Assembly (NCBI GenBank): GCA_049315325.1
Contig: JBMOKJ010000001.1
Span: 496,001 to 560,000 of the forward strand
Direction: 5' to 3'
DNA: 64,000 bases
Source: CAXXIC01 sp049315325
GTDB taxonomy: Bacteria > Bacteroidota > Bacteroidia > Bacteroidales > UBA7332
The notes beneath the pieces were generated by a model. It worked only from the letters and a program-made list of their open reading frames with translations. It was not told the DNA's origin and searched no databases. Below, piece by piece: positions 25,289-35,098 of the stretch; within the stretch, counting starts at the first letter, position 1, and each line of letters begins with the position of its first letter. The translations under genes were made by a program, and so were the position numbers.

Positions 25289-27487
25289 ATGAACCGAGCA
25301 CTTCAACCCCTACGCCAGACGATAATTCCAGCTATTCTTAATAGCTATTCGATTATCTTCTTTTTCAACAATAAATTGTTGGCCATAGTGCTTATGGGTA
25401 TCACGTTCTTCAATGTCTATGCAGGAGCGAGTGGATTATTGGCTGTTGTGGTCGCCGTAGTGGTAGGTCACACAATGGGATTAAATAAAATTCAACTCAA
25501 ACAGGGACTGTTTAGCTTCAATGCATTGCTCACCGGTGTCGGGATGGGTACATTCTTCGACCCGAGTTGGGTCTCACTCAGCCTTTTGCTCATTGCATCG
25601 ATGCTAACGCTCATACTTTCGGTCACGTTAAGTGGTTGGCTTGGCAAATACGGATTGCCATTCCTCAGCATTCCGTTTGTTTTCACCTTTTGGTTTATCG
25701 TACTGCCTTCGTCGCAGTTCGAAAACCTCGGACTGACTGCCCGAAACATCTACTGGATGAACGAAGTGTATGCGATTGGTGGCGAATCGATGCTCAAACT
25801 TTATCAGCAAATCGATACCTTTCCACTGTACGAAATGGTGGACATCTACCTCCGTTCGCTCAGCTCCATCTTTTTTCAGGATAATATCATTGCAGGATTT
25901 TTGATTTCGATCACCATCCTTATTTGCTCGCGTATCACCTTTTCGCTCACCATTATTGGTTTTATCTCAGCCTATTTCTTTGCTAGATTCACGGGGTCGG
26001 AAGCAGCGAGCATTAACTATTACAACATCGGGGCAAACTACATGATGGTGGCAATTGCTGTTGGATCGTTTTTCTTGATTCCGTCGTTCTATTCTTACTT
26101 GTGGTCGATACTGTTGGTGCCTCTTACCTCGTTGATTTTGTTGTTTATGAATCAATTGCTTGGAACGGTGCAATTGCCAGTTTTCTCGTTGCCATTCTCG
26201 ATGGTCGTTATTTCGTTTATTTACTTCCTGATGCTACGTGCTACACCATCGAAGCTCAAACTAACACCTATTCAGCACTATTCACCGGAGACCAATCTCT
26301 ACCTGTTCAAAAACAACAACGAACGCATTGCCAACTACATTTACTTTCCGATACATCTTCCTTTCTGGGGAAAATGGAGGGTATCACAAGGTCACGATGG
26401 AGAGCATACTCACAAAGGAGAATGGAGAGATGCGCTCGATTTTATGATTTACGACGATGAATCGAAGACCTATCAGTCGAACGGTTTACTGTGCGAAGAC
26501 TATTATTGCTACAACAAACCAATTGTAGCTCCTGCGGATGGCATTGTAGAGTTGATAACCGATGGCATCGACGATAACGAAATAGGGAAAGTGAACCTTA
26601 CTGAAAATTGGGGAAACAGCATCGTTATCCGCCATTTGCCGGGGCTCTACACACAACTGTCGCACATTCGCAAAGGATCGTTCAAGGTAAAAGCGGGCGA
26701 TTTTGTGAAACAAGGTGATATTTTGGCTTTATGTGGCAATTCTGGACGTTCGCCCGAGCCACATCTTCATTTTCAAATGCAAGTTTCTCCGCTTTTAGGA
26801 GCAAAAACGATTGATTATCCCATCTCGTATTACTTCGAAAACGGAGTTTTGAATCAATTTACTACACCGATAGAAAATAGCGATGTTTATGGCGTTGTAC
26901 CAAATACACTTGAACGAAACGCATTCAACATCTACCCAAACAGCACCCTCAAATTTAGCTATTCGGATGGAAAAGAGAGCGACAAAGTTGCACAATGGGA
27001 TTCTTACACCGATGGGTACAACAACCGTTATCTCCATTGCAAAGAGACCGATTCTACAGCTTACTACGTGATTGATGGATCAATGTTCTATTTCACAGCA
27101 TTCTATGGTAATCGCAAATCGCTGCTATATTATTTTTACTTGACTGCATATAAAGTTTTTCTGGGAGAATACGATACAATTAAGGTGAAGGAAGCGATGC
27201 CACTCAGTGTGCTCGAAAAGAGTAAATTTTTTGTTTGGCTGCAGGACTTCATTGCACCTTTCCACACCTTTATCTACGTATCGCACACTGTGGCAAGTAA
27301 ATCGGATAGCGATCCATTTTCAGCGGAAAGCGTTTCGTTGAGAACAAAAACCGAAATCGAGTTGTTTGGTAAGTCAACAACCATCGCCAACGGATCTATT
27401 CATCTGAAAAACAACCGAATTGAATCATTTTCATACGTCGGCGACAAAACTAATATTCAGGCAACATGCATAAGTGGTTTATCATAG
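25289..27487 (+). CDS. Urea transporter fused to an M23 metallopeptidase
   Basis: 732 residues. Residues 1 to about 320 form the membrane part: around ten helices with urea-transporter (UT/SLC14) features such as FFNNKLLAIVLMGITFFNVYA early on, GLFSFNALLTGVGMGTFF, and FWFIVLP. Residues from about 360 to 510 form an M23 peptidase: HTHKGEWRDALDFM gives the first zinc His and Asp, and PEPHLHFQM (about 489) the HxH. A further beta-rich region extends to the end. M23 enzymes cut peptidoglycan cross-links or act as LytM-type activators. The zinc ligands look intact, so it may be active, facing the periplasm. The last 22 bases overlap the next gene. Confidence 0.85.
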   Translation: MNRALQPLRQTIIPAILNSYSIIFFFNNKLLAIVLMGITFFNVYAGASGLLAVVVAVVVGHTMGLNKIQLKQGLFSFNALLTGVGMGTFFDPSWVSLSLLLIASMLTLILSVTLSGWLGKYGLPFLSIPFVFTFWFIVLPSSQFENLGLTARNIYWMNEVYAIGGESMLKLYQQIDTFPLYEMVDIYLRSLSSIFFQDNIIAGFLISITILICSRITFSLTIIGFISAYFFARFTGSEAASINYYNIGANYMMVAIAVGSFFLIPSFYSYLWSILLVPLTSLILLFMNQLLGTVQLPVFSLPFSMVVISFIYFLMLRATPSKLKLTPIQHYSPETNLYLFKNNNERIANYIYFPIHLPFWGKWRVSQGHDGEHTHKGEWRDALDFMIYDDESKTYQSNGLLCEDYYCYNKPIVAPADGIVELITDGIDDNEIGKVNLTENWGNSIVIRHLPGLYTQLSHIRKGSFKVKAGDFVKQGDILALCGNSGRSPEPHLHFQMQVSPLLGAKTIDYPISYYFENGVLNQFTTPIENSDVYGVVPNTLERNAFNIYPNSTLKFSYSDGKESDKVAQWDSYTDGYNNRYLHCKETDSTAYYVIDGSMFYFTAFYGNRKSLLYYFYLTAYKVFLGEYDTIKVKEAMPLSVLEKSKFFVWLQDFIAPFHTFIYVSHTVASKSDSDPFSAESVSLRTKTEIELFGKSTTIANGSIHLKNNRIESFSYVGDKTNIQATCISGLS

Positions 27488-28620
27488 GACTTCTATTACT
27501 TCCCTTTGTAACACAAGCACAAATGAAAACGCTTGACTTTCCAAAAGTGGATTCACTTTCGTATAGCTATTACATGAAGGGCGATTGGGATAAACTTATC
27601 ACACTAGGAAAACAAGCCATTGAATCTGATATTGACTACAAACGCCTTCGTCAACGAATTGGGTATGCCTACTTTGTGAAACTAGATTATTTCGCGGCTA
27701 AAAATCAGTACGAAAAGGCTCTTGCTTTTGACGGATTCGATACCGATTCTCGGGTTTTTCTCTATTACTGTGGCATCAATCTTGGCGATGAAGATTTTGC
27801 CAGATACCACGGCGCAAAGTTGAGCGACGACATCAAGCAGAGCCTCGATTTGCAAAGTTCTCGTTGGATGGATGCCATCGATTTGGAGTACAACAAAAAG
27901 ACCAACAACAGTGATATTCGCTCAAATCCGACCTATACCAGATTTGGACTTAACAGTCAATTAGGGTATCGATTTTCACTCTATCAATCGGTATCGAACT
28001 ATTCGCAAGTGGTGAACGATTCCACACAGACATCTCAGAATGAATATTACGCATTGGGTAACTACTCATTAACTGCGAATACGTCGATGAGCGTAGGTTA
28101 TCACTACTTAAGTACTGGAGTACAAGGAACCATATTTCCGACAAACCTCTATTATGGTGGAGTGAAAACAAAAATTGGCAGATTCAACTTCGGACTAAAT
28201 GGCTCGTGGATGAAGAACGATATGGGCAAATTTAAACAAATCAATGTGTCGGGAGGAGTGGTGCTACCTGTTCGCTCAAATATTTACCTCAACAGCACAC
28301 TATCGCGAATGCAAGAGGCGGGCAACAATCGGTTCGTTTACTCCCAAAGTGTTGGTGGACAGCTGTTGAGAACCGTTTGGGCAGAAGGAAGCATTACACT
28401 GGGTGACATCAAAAACTACAACGATCATAACGCACTCTATGTCTATAACTCGCTCGATGCCACCACCTTCAGAACAGGGTTAACCTTGTTTTGGAATGTG
28501 TCAAGCAAAATAATTTTATTTGGCAACTACTCTTTCGACAAAAAAGAGATCGATGATAATAATACAATCACAAACTATAATCAACAATCATTTTTAGGAG
28601 GAATAAGATGGAAACTTTAA
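27466..28620 (+). CDS. TPR and outer-membrane barrel protein
   Basis: 384 residues. A signal peptide ends FVTQA before QMKTL. TPR-like helical repeats cover about residues 25-125 (YAYFVKLDYFAAKNQYEKAL). From about 150 to the end alternating strands (YSLTANTSMSVGYHYL) close with FLGGIRWKL, as in an outer-membrane barrel. It overlaps the gene before by 22 bases and the gene after by 13, so the three are translationally coupled. Function unknown. The operon could build an envelope-spanning assembly linked to the M23 enzyme or to urea uptake. Confidence 0.75.
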   Translation: MHKWFIIGLLLLPFVTQAQMKTLDFPKVDSLSYSYYMKGDWDKLITLGKQAIESDIDYKRLRQRIGYAYFVKLDYFAAKNQYEKALAFDGFDTDSRVFLYYCGINLGDEDFARYHGAKLSDDIKQSLDLQSSRWMDAIDLEYNKKTNNSDIRSNPTYTRFGLNSQLGYRFSLYQSVSNYSQVVNDSTQTSQNEYYALGNYSLTANTSMSVGYHYLSTGVQGTIFPTNLYYGGVKTKIGRFNFGLNGSWMKNDMGKFKQINVSGGVVLPVRSNIYLNSTLSRMQEAGNNRFVYSQSVGGQLLRTVWAEGSITLGDIKNYNDHNALYVYNSLDATTFRTGLTLFWNVSSKIILFGNYSFDKKEIDDNNTITNYNQQSFLGGIRWKL

Positions 28621-29228
28621 AGAAAATCGCACTTGCAGTTAGTTTTGCATTCGTTGCGGCAAACATTCAGGCACAAAGCAGTTCAGTCTCACAAGCAGCT
28701 TTTTCGAAAAGCTATGTAGCAGAAACTGCCGGTAACTACACCAGCGCAATTAACGAGCTGAAAGCAGTTTATAACGTATCGGATTACACCACCAACATTC
28801 GCTTGGGATGGCTCAGTTACTTGGCAAAACAATATACTGAATCGATTCACTACTACGAAAAGGCTATCGCGCTCAAGCCGTATGCCATCGAAGCACGATT
28901 TGGCTGTGTGAAGCCACTTAGCGCCATCGAAAGTTGGGAAAAAGTGAAAGCGAACTACCTTCAAATTGTCAAAATCGATCCACAAAATGTAACGGCAAAC
29001 TATTGGTTGGGAGTAATTTACTATAACCGCAAAGACTACGTTAACGCCGCAAAGCTATTCGAAAGAAACGTTAACCTATATCCGTTGGACTACGACTCAG
29101 TGATTATGCTCGCGTGGTGTAAACTCTATACCAGCAAATCTGCCGATGCTAAAGTGCTGTTTAATCACGCACTAATTATTCGCCCGGGCGATAGCTCTGC
29201 CACAAGTGGTTTGAAAATGATAAAATAA
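28608..29228 (+). CDS. Exported TPR protein
   Basis: 206 residues. A signal peptide ends NIQA before QSSSV. At least four tetratricopeptide repeats follow (LSYLAKQYTESIHYYEKAIALKP; VIYYNRKDYVNAAKLFERNV), scaffolds for protein binding, here in the periplasm. It is the last gene of the urea transporter-M23/barrel/TPR operon and is followed 20 bases on by a terminator. Confidence 0.85.
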   Translation: METLKKIALAVSFAFVAANIQAQSSSVSQAAFSKSYVAETAGNYTSAINELKAVYNVSDYTTNIRLGWLSYLAKQYTESIHYYEKAIALKPYAIEARFGCVKPLSAIESWEKVKANYLQIVKIDPQNVTANYWLGVIYYNRKDYVNAAKLFERNVNLYPLDYDSVIMLAWCKLYTSKSADAKVLFNHALIIRPGDSSATSGLKMIK

Positions 29229-29248
29229 GAAAATAAGACTTTTTACTC

Positions 29249-29292
29249 AAACGCCGCTTTACGCTCTTAATCAGGTGATTGGCGGCGTTTTT
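29249..29292 (+). terminator. Terminator of the urea transporter operon
   Basis: AAACGCCGC (29249-29257) pairs with GCGGCGTTT (about 29282-29290), followed by TT. Confidence 0.85.
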
Positions 29293-29426
29293 GCTTAGCC
29301 ATATTATTAGTTATATTTAACTATAATAGTAAAGCTTTTGTTTAGACAAATATTAATTTTACAAAGTTAGCACCACTTGAATCCAAATAAGGCGATTTTT
29401 TGATCCCTCAATTTAATCTCACACTC

Positions 29427-30317
29427 ATGAAAAAATTAATTCTTTTTGGCTTTGGCTTTGGCTTATGCCTTTTGTCGTTTTCGCAAACAGTAGTTGTTTC
29501 TGACGATCCAACATATACTACCGGAGCATCTTCTGCCATGCTCGATGTTAAATCAACCAACAAAGGTTTTCTACTTCCAAGAGTCGCCGACACTACAGCA
29601 ATATCATCTCCGACCGCAGGATTGATGATTTACGATACAACCAACAAGAAAGTCTGGATGTATTTCAACAATAGATGGAATACCCAGATAAATGCTGGTA
29701 GCACATCGAGTGGAGTTACCGTGTCATCAAATGGAACGGTAACTTTAAATGGAGAATCGACAACATGGAATGATTTGGTTGTGAATCCAGCTACAGCCAG
29801 AAACAATGGTGGGCTTGTACCAAATTGGACGGTTTTTGTTGCACCAAACGTTTACACTTGGTTTTTTGCAGATGGCTCAAACAACGAAGTTGACTTTAGT
29901 GTGCAAATGCCACACAATTATAAAGAGGGTTCAAAGATCTATCCTCACGTTCATTGGTCTTCGACTTCGGCACCTGGACTGCAGAGAGTAAAATGGGTGA
30001 TGGACTATCAATGGGTGAATTTTGGGGACAATTTTCTGCCAACAGGTACTTCGTCTGTTTATGGTTCTGCTTTAGCTGAAAACAATAGCGTATCACTTAC
30101 TGCTTTTCAACATACCATTACTCCGATGAATCCACTTGGTGTGGCACAAACAGGCATTGATGGTACTGGGAAAAAAGTAAGTAGTATATTATTGTGTCAT
30201 TTCTACCGTCAAGGAGCTGATGCTACTGACACGTTTTCTGGTTCTGCTGCCCTTTTATCGGTCGATTTTCACTACGAGATTGATAGCTTTGGTAGCGATG
30301 GACAATATACAAAATAG
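29427..30317 (+). CDS. Exported hypothetical protein
   Basis: 296 residues from ATG 29427. A signal peptide ends LLSFS before QTVVV. Residues 30-80 (SAMLDVKSTNKGFLLPR and GLMIYDTTNKKVWMYFN) form a module seen at the start of many Bacteroidetes cell-surface and phage tail-like proteins. The rest is beta-rich with no motif I know. There is no T9SS tail. The next gene, with a T9SS tail, begins 31 bases on, so the two may be a secreted pair. Confidence 0.75.
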   Translation: MKKLILFGFGFGLCLLSFSQTVVVSDDPTYTTGASSAMLDVKSTNKGFLLPRVADTTAISSPTAGLMIYDTTNKKVWMYFNNRWNTQINAGSTSSGVTVSSNGTVTLNGESTTWNDLVVNPATARNNGGLVPNWTVFVAPNVYTWFFADGSNNEVDFSVQMPHNYKEGSKIYPHVHWSSTSAPGLQRVKWVMDYQWVNFGDNFLPTGTSSVYGSALAENNSVSLTAFQHTITPMNPLGVAQTGIDGTGKKVSSILLCHFYRQGADATDTFSGSAALLSVDFHYEIDSFGSDGQYTK

Positions 30318-30348
30318 CACATTGGTAACTTTCGAAAATTCAAATCGG

Positions 30349-31899
30349 ATGAATAAGAATTTGGTTTTCAATATTACTTTCAGAATAATTGTTTTTACGA
30401 TACTCTGCAACCCAATCCAATCGATAGGGCAAGGAATGATAGTACCCGCAAGCACCTATCTAACAATACCAACTGGAGCCAATGTCAGATTAACTGGGAC
30501 TGACTCGCTAACCATTCAATCAACTGCATCAGGCACAGGTTCTCTTATCTGCAACGGAACTTTCGCTGGTCCAGCAAAAGTGGAACGCTACATGACTGGT
30601 GCCAAATGGCACATCGTTTCATCGCCAGTGACAGGACAAAGTTTCAGCAGTTTTATCACCAACAGTGCAAACAATATCCCTTGGTTGAGCGGAACAAATC
30701 CAGTGCAATACGGCATTATGGAGTACGATGAGCCTAACGACAAGTGGAGCATTCCGTTTACCGCTGCCAAGTCGGGCAACTTTGTCACTTCGCAAGGTTA
30801 TAGTGTCAGAAACAGAGCTGATGGCAAAATCACGTTCAAAGGTAATATTATGACTGCAAATCAAACAGTAACACTTACACGAGGAAAGTACGGATGGAAT
30901 TGCATCGGAAATCCGTTTACCTCTACTATTCAAGTAAAAGGTCTGGGCGGGATTTTATCAGATAATATCGCCGATTTAGACCAAAACTATGCAGGGATAT
31001 ATATTTGGGACGAGCAAGCTAATTACAACAATTCAGGATTAAAAAAAGACTATCGAGTTCACTGCAACACTCCTTATACTTTCCCATTCAATATTCAGGA
31101 AAATAGCGATACTTACGTTGCTGTAGGTCAAGCATTTTTTATGAAATCAAAAAGTAGCGGTGGAACTTTCACCTTTAAGCAATCGATGAAAACGCATCAA
31201 ACAGGTGTTACTTTCCGTTCTACTCAGGGTAACTGGCCAGCAGTCAGATTACAAGCAAATGGTAATAATTTGGTGTCAACCACGGTTGTTGCATTCAACG
31301 AAAGTATGAGTAAGGGCCTCGATCCTTCATACGATGTAGGAATGCTTAAAGGAAATCCCGCTTTTGCACTCTACTCACGGCTGATTGATAGTGATGGATT
31401 CGATTATGCTGTTCAAGCACTTCCTGATACAATTTCTACGGAAGAAATTCCAATTGGATTAGATTGTACGGTGGGCACTTCTGTCACCTTCAAAATGGAG
31501 AAAGCATTCTTATCCGAAGGATGTGATGTTATCTTAGAAGACAGGCAAAAGTCTATATTCACAGAGTTCGAAGATGAGGACTCGTTTTACACTACCGATA
31601 TAGCTTCAAATAATACAGGTATTGGTAGATTCTATATTCACATAACCAATTTAGGTACAGGAACTCTTAATTACAAAGACGAACGATTTTTAGTTTATGG
31701 AAGTTCGGGAAAAATTATCGTAAAAGGCAATTTAAGAGAGATCTCCTCTGTTGATATTTACACAACTGATGGAAAAATTATTGATAAAATTACCCCTAAC
31801 AATGAGGCTATTTTTCAATCAAAATGCTACACAAAAGGAGTTTACATCGTAAAGCTTACCAATAGTCATCGGAACTATTCACGGCGTGTAATTTTATAA
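30349..31899 (+). CDS. T9SS type A sorting domain protein
   Basis: 516 residues from ATG 30349 (MNKNLVFNITFRIIVF); the longer open frame overlaps the previous gene and lacks a signal peptide. The predicted signal ends QSIG before QGMIV. The body is beta-rich: KVERYMTGAKWHIVSSPV and GWNCIGNPFTSTI are typical of Bacteroidetes surface proteins with LEPR-XLL-like or T9SS architecture. The last 80 residues are the T9SS C-terminal signal (VDIYTTDGKIIDKI, KGVYIVKLT, YSRRVIL end). Function unknown; surface-exposed or released. Confidence 0.8.
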   Translation: MNKNLVFNITFRIIVFTILCNPIQSIGQGMIVPASTYLTIPTGANVRLTGTDSLTIQSTASGTGSLICNGTFAGPAKVERYMTGAKWHIVSSPVTGQSFSSFITNSANNIPWLSGTNPVQYGIMEYDEPNDKWSIPFTAAKSGNFVTSQGYSVRNRADGKITFKGNIMTANQTVTLTRGKYGWNCIGNPFTSTIQVKGLGGILSDNIADLDQNYAGIYIWDEQANYNNSGLKKDYRVHCNTPYTFPFNIQENSDTYVAVGQAFFMKSKSSGGTFTFKQSMKTHQTGVTFRSTQGNWPAVRLQANGNNLVSTTVVAFNESMSKGLDPSYDVGMLKGNPAFALYSRLIDSDGFDYAVQALPDTISTEEIPIGLDCTVGTSVTFKMEKAFLSEGCDVILEDRQKSIFTEFEDEDSFYTTDIASNNTGIGRFYIHITNLGTGTLNYKDERFLVYGSSGKIIVKGNLREISSVDIYTTDGKIIDKITPNNEAIFQSKCYTKGVYIVKLTNSHRNYSRRVIL

Positions 31900-31956
31900 A
31901 CGTAATTCTTTTTTTGATGTTTCAAAGACAAGCTACTTATACTTTTTTGGAAATGA

Positions 31957-31990
31957 AAAGGGCAACTCATATTTTATTAAGTTGCCCTTT
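31957..31990. terminator. Bidirectional terminator
   Basis: AAAGGGCAACT (31957-31967) pairs with AGTTGCCCTTT (31980-31990). It serves the plus-strand T9SS gene and the minus-strand prfB. Confidence 0.88.
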
Positions 31991-32016
31991 ATTATTTTAG
32001 TTACTCAAATAGAAAA

Positions 32017-33130
32017 TCAATTCTCTCCACCAAATTCCATAAGGTAGGCTTTAATGAACCCGTCTAAATCACCATCCATGACTGCTTGCACGTTTGAAGT
32101 CTGATAATCGGTGCGGTGGTCTTTCACGCGACGGTCGTCGAAAACGTAACTGCGGATTTGCGAACCCCACTCGATTTTTTTCTTTCCGGCCTCAACTTTG
32201 GCTGTTGCAGCACGACGTTTTTCGAGTTCCATTTCGTAGAGTTGCGATTTAAGCAGACGCATTGCATTGTCTTTGTTGCCAAACTGCGAACGACTTTCGG
32301 TATTTTCGATAGCGATTTCTTTGACTTCGCCTGTCTCTTCATCTTTGTATTTGTAACGCAGACGCACCCCTGTTTCTACCTTGTTTACGTTTTGTCCACC
32401 AGCACCACCCGAGCGAAAAGTATCCCACGAAATGTCTGCTGGGTTGATATCAATCTCGATAGAGTCGTCGATGAGCGGAATTACAAATACGGAGGTAAAT
32501 GAGGTCATTCGCTTGCCTTGCGCATTGAATGGAGACACGCGAACCAAACGATGCACTCCATTTTCGCATTTCAGATAACCGTATGCCATATCGCCTTCTA
32601 CTTGCATCGTTACGGTTTTAATGCCCGCTTCGTCGCCGTCTTGCCAGTTCGTTATTTCAGTCTTATAGCCTTGATTATCGCAGTAGCGCTGGTACATACG
32701 ATAGAGCATCGATGCCCAATCCTGACTCTCTGTGCCTCCTGCTCCAGAAACAATTTTGATGACTGCCCCGAGTTGATCTTCTTCGTTACGGAGCATATTC
32801 TTGAGTTCGAGGTTTTCGAGCATTTCCACCAATTTGGCGTATGCGCTGTCTACCTCTTCTTCGGTTACAATCTCTTCTTTTACAAAATCGTATGCCAACT
32901 GAAGCTCTTCGAGAGCCGATTTCACTTCGTTGTAGCCATTTACCCAAAACTTCAGCTCTCTAATTTTGCGCATCTGCACTTCTGCTGTTTTGGCGTCGTC
33001 CCAAAAGTTTGGGGCATGAGTTCTTAACTCTTCTTCTTCTATCTGAATAATCTTTGTATCGATGTCAAAGGTACCCCCTCAGCGCTTGCTCGCGCTCCGC
33101 TACATCGCGTAGCTGATCTGATGTAATCAT
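32017..33130 (-). CDS. prfB: Peptide chain release factor 2, programmed +1 frameshift
   Basis: Releases finished proteins at UGA and UAA. A first frame of 21 codons from ATG 33130 (MITSDQLRDVAEREQ) ends at in-frame UGA 33067-33065. Skipping one base there joins it to the frame that runs to 32017, giving 370 residues, the usual RF2 length. The tripeptide motif SPF (VRVSPFNAQ) and the GGQ motif (SGGAGGQNVNKVETG) are intact. Annotated without the shift, the gene appears as a truncated 320-residue frame. It lies 67 bases after the acyl-CoA ligase, separated by a C-rich palindrome. Confidence 0.95.
33064..33079 (-). promoter_or_regulatory. prfB programmed frameshift site
   Basis: Minus strand AGGGGG TAC CTT TGA C: an internal Shine-Dalgarno-like AGGGGG, the slippery CTT, then UGA followed by C. 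This matches the classic bacterial prfB autoregulation site almost base for base. Low RF2 slows termination and favours the shift. Confidence 0.95.
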
Positions 33131-33149
33131 TTTGTTTTTTGTTGTTAAA

Positions 33150-33180
33150 TGTAAGCCCCTAAATCCCCAAAGGGGACCTC
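33150..33180. repeat. C-rich palindromic repeat
   Basis: GCCCCTAAATCCCCAAAGGGGACC, another copy of the dispersed repeat seen near 23.5 and 25.0 kb. It may also act as a hairpin between the acyl-CoA ligase gene and prfB. Confidence 0.5.
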
Positions 33181-33197
33181 TTGGCATTTGGTAAAAA

Positions 33198-35003
33198 TTA
33201 TTTATACATTGATTCGATTTGCACACTATACTTTTCAAGAATCATTTTTCGTCTGAGCTTGAGCGTGTTGGTCAATTCACCACCTTCGAGCGTGAATGGA
33301 TACGGTAAGAGCGTGAATTTCTTCACCTGCTCATACGCCGAAAATTCCTTTTGTCGCTCGTTAATTCTATCAACAATCATTTGATTGATTCCACTATGTT
33401 TTATCAATTCTTCAATGTTGTGAAACTGTATTTGTTTGGCGATTGCATACTCTTTTAAGGCTTCGTAAGCAGGAATAATTAGAGCCGTGATAAATTTGCG
33501 TTCGTCACCAATTACGGCAATTTGGTCAATAAACTTGTCTTCACCAATTTTCAACTCCAAAGCTTGTGGAGCAACGTATTTCCCGTTTGAGGTCTTTATC
33601 AAATCTTTGATGCGCTCCGTCATGGTGAGCACTCCATTTTCGGAAAGCGACCCAGCATCGCCAGTTTTAAACCAGCCATCGGGCGAAAGTACTTCAGCCG
33701 TCTCTTTCGGTTTTTTGTAATACCCCTTCATAACGGTCTTGCCTTTGACCATAATTTCGTTATTCTCGCCTATTTTAACCTCTAATCCGGGCATTTCTAC
33801 ACCAACTGAGCCAATGATATATCCATGCTTGAAATAGGTCGAAACAGACGCTGTAGTTTCAGTAAGCCCATAGCCATAGCGAATCTCAATACCGCACGCG
33901 TGAAAAAATTCGTTGAGGCCATCTGCTAATGGCGCTCCTGCAACTGGGAAAAAGTTTCCGTTTTCGATACCGATAGCCTTTTTCAGTTTTTCGAAGATGA
34001 TTTTATTGAAGAATTGGTAAAGTAGTTCGATGTGAATCGGCGCTTTTTTCTCAATTCGTTCGTATTCTAAGTTTCTGATCTTACCAATTTTGAGGGCTTG
34101 TTTCATCAAAAAACGGCTGACAGCACCCGATTTACTTATTTTATCCTCCACTCCAGCGTAAATTTTTTCCCACAAGCGAGGAACACTACACATCAGCGTT
34201 GGACGAATTTCCTGTAATGTTTTCTGTATCTCAATCGGACGCAAATTTATCTCTACCTTTATCCCTCTGTGCAGACAAAAGTAGCTCCAAGTTCGTTCAA
34301 AAATATGAGACAACGGTAGAAAGCATATCGAAACATCTACTTCAGTCATATCTGGTAGACGAATTTCGTGAATACGCATTGCTTCAATGAAATTTCCATG
34401 AGTCAGCATAACACCTTTAGGAATACCAGTGGTGCCTGATGTATAAATCAAATTGGCCAAATCTTCTTCATTTGCACTTTCCAACCGTTCATCAATTACA
34501 GCATCATTTTCGGCAAGATCACCCAAATGTAGGAATTCATCGAAATAAATGGAAGTAGTATCATCAGGGTTGAGTAGGACATTGTTATCGAAAATGATGA
34601 TTTGCTTAAGGAATTTATTGCTCGCAAGTAGCGGGAACGAAACATCGTATTGCTCTTGTTCCCCAACTAACAACAATGCAACTTCTGCGTCATTAATTAT
34701 GTATTCGATTTGACTAAACGAACTCGTTGCATAAAGAGGTACCGAAACAGCTCTGTTAGCATAAAGAGCAAAATCAGAAACAAATATTTCAGGTTTGTTT
34801 TGCGAGCAAACGGCCACATTGTCCTGTACTTTTACGCCAAGCGATTCAAATGCTTTTGTAGCCGACTTTACTTTTTGGTGGAATTGATTCCAAGTAGTTG
34901 GTGTCCAAGTACCCGTCTTATCGTCGCGATGACGATAGGCAATTCTGTCTCCATACTTAAGGGCTTGACGCTGTATGGTTGTAGAGAGATGATAATTTCT
35001 CAT
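33198..35003 (-). CDS. Long-chain fatty-acid-CoA ligase (AMP-forming)
   Basis: 601 residues, normal for the long-chain acyl-CoA synthetase type found in Bacteroidetes. The P-loop-like AMP motif is YTSGTTGIPKGVMLTHGN. Further motifs are YGLTETTASVS, the hinge region GWFKTGDAG and the C-terminal catalytic Lys region TSNGKYVAPQAL. It activates fatty acids to acyl-CoA for lipid synthesis or breakdown. It is transcribed towards prfB. A -7 box (TAACTTTG) lies at 35016-35009. Confidence 0.9.
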   Translation of the reverse strand: MRNYHLSTTIQRQALKYGDRIAYRHRDDKTGTWTPTTWNQFHQKVKSATKAFESLGVKVQDNVAVCSQNKPEIFVSDFALYANRAVSVPLYATSSFSQIEYIINDAEVALLLVGEQEQYDVSFPLLASNKFLKQIIIFDNNVLLNPDDTTSIYFDEFLHLGDLAENDAVIDERLESANEEDLANLIYTSGTTGIPKGVMLTHGNFIEAMRIHEIRLPDMTEVDVSICFLPLSHIFERTWSYFCLHRGIKVEINLRPIEIQKTLQEIRPTLMCSVPRLWEKIYAGVEDKISKSGAVSRFLMKQALKIGKIRNLEYERIEKKAPIHIELLYQFFNKIIFEKLKKAIGIENGNFFPVAGAPLADGLNEFFHACGIEIRYGYGLTETTASVSTYFKHGYIIGSVGVEMPGLEVKIGENNEIMVKGKTVMKGYYKKPKETAEVLSPDGWFKTGDAGSLSENGVLTMTERIKDLIKTSNGKYVAPQALELKIGEDKFIDQIAVIGDERKFITALIIPAYEALKEYAIAKQIQFHNIEELIKHSGINQMIVDRINERQKEFSAYEQVKKFTLLPYPFTLEGGELTNTLKLRRKMILEKYSVQIESMYK

Positions 35004-35008
35004 TTAGT

Positions 35009-35016
35009 CAAAGTTA
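35009..35016 (-). promoter_or_regulatory. -7 box for the acyl-CoA ligase
   Basis: Minus strand TAACTTTG, 6 bases before the ATG. With this box the leader would be almost absent, so the true start could be slightly downstream. Confidence 0.4.
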
Positions 35017-35098
35017 TGCACAAGAATCTCTAATATAACGATTCTTGACGAAGTGTTTTTCACGCGAAATCTAAGAGATAAAAATTAAAAAAAAACGA

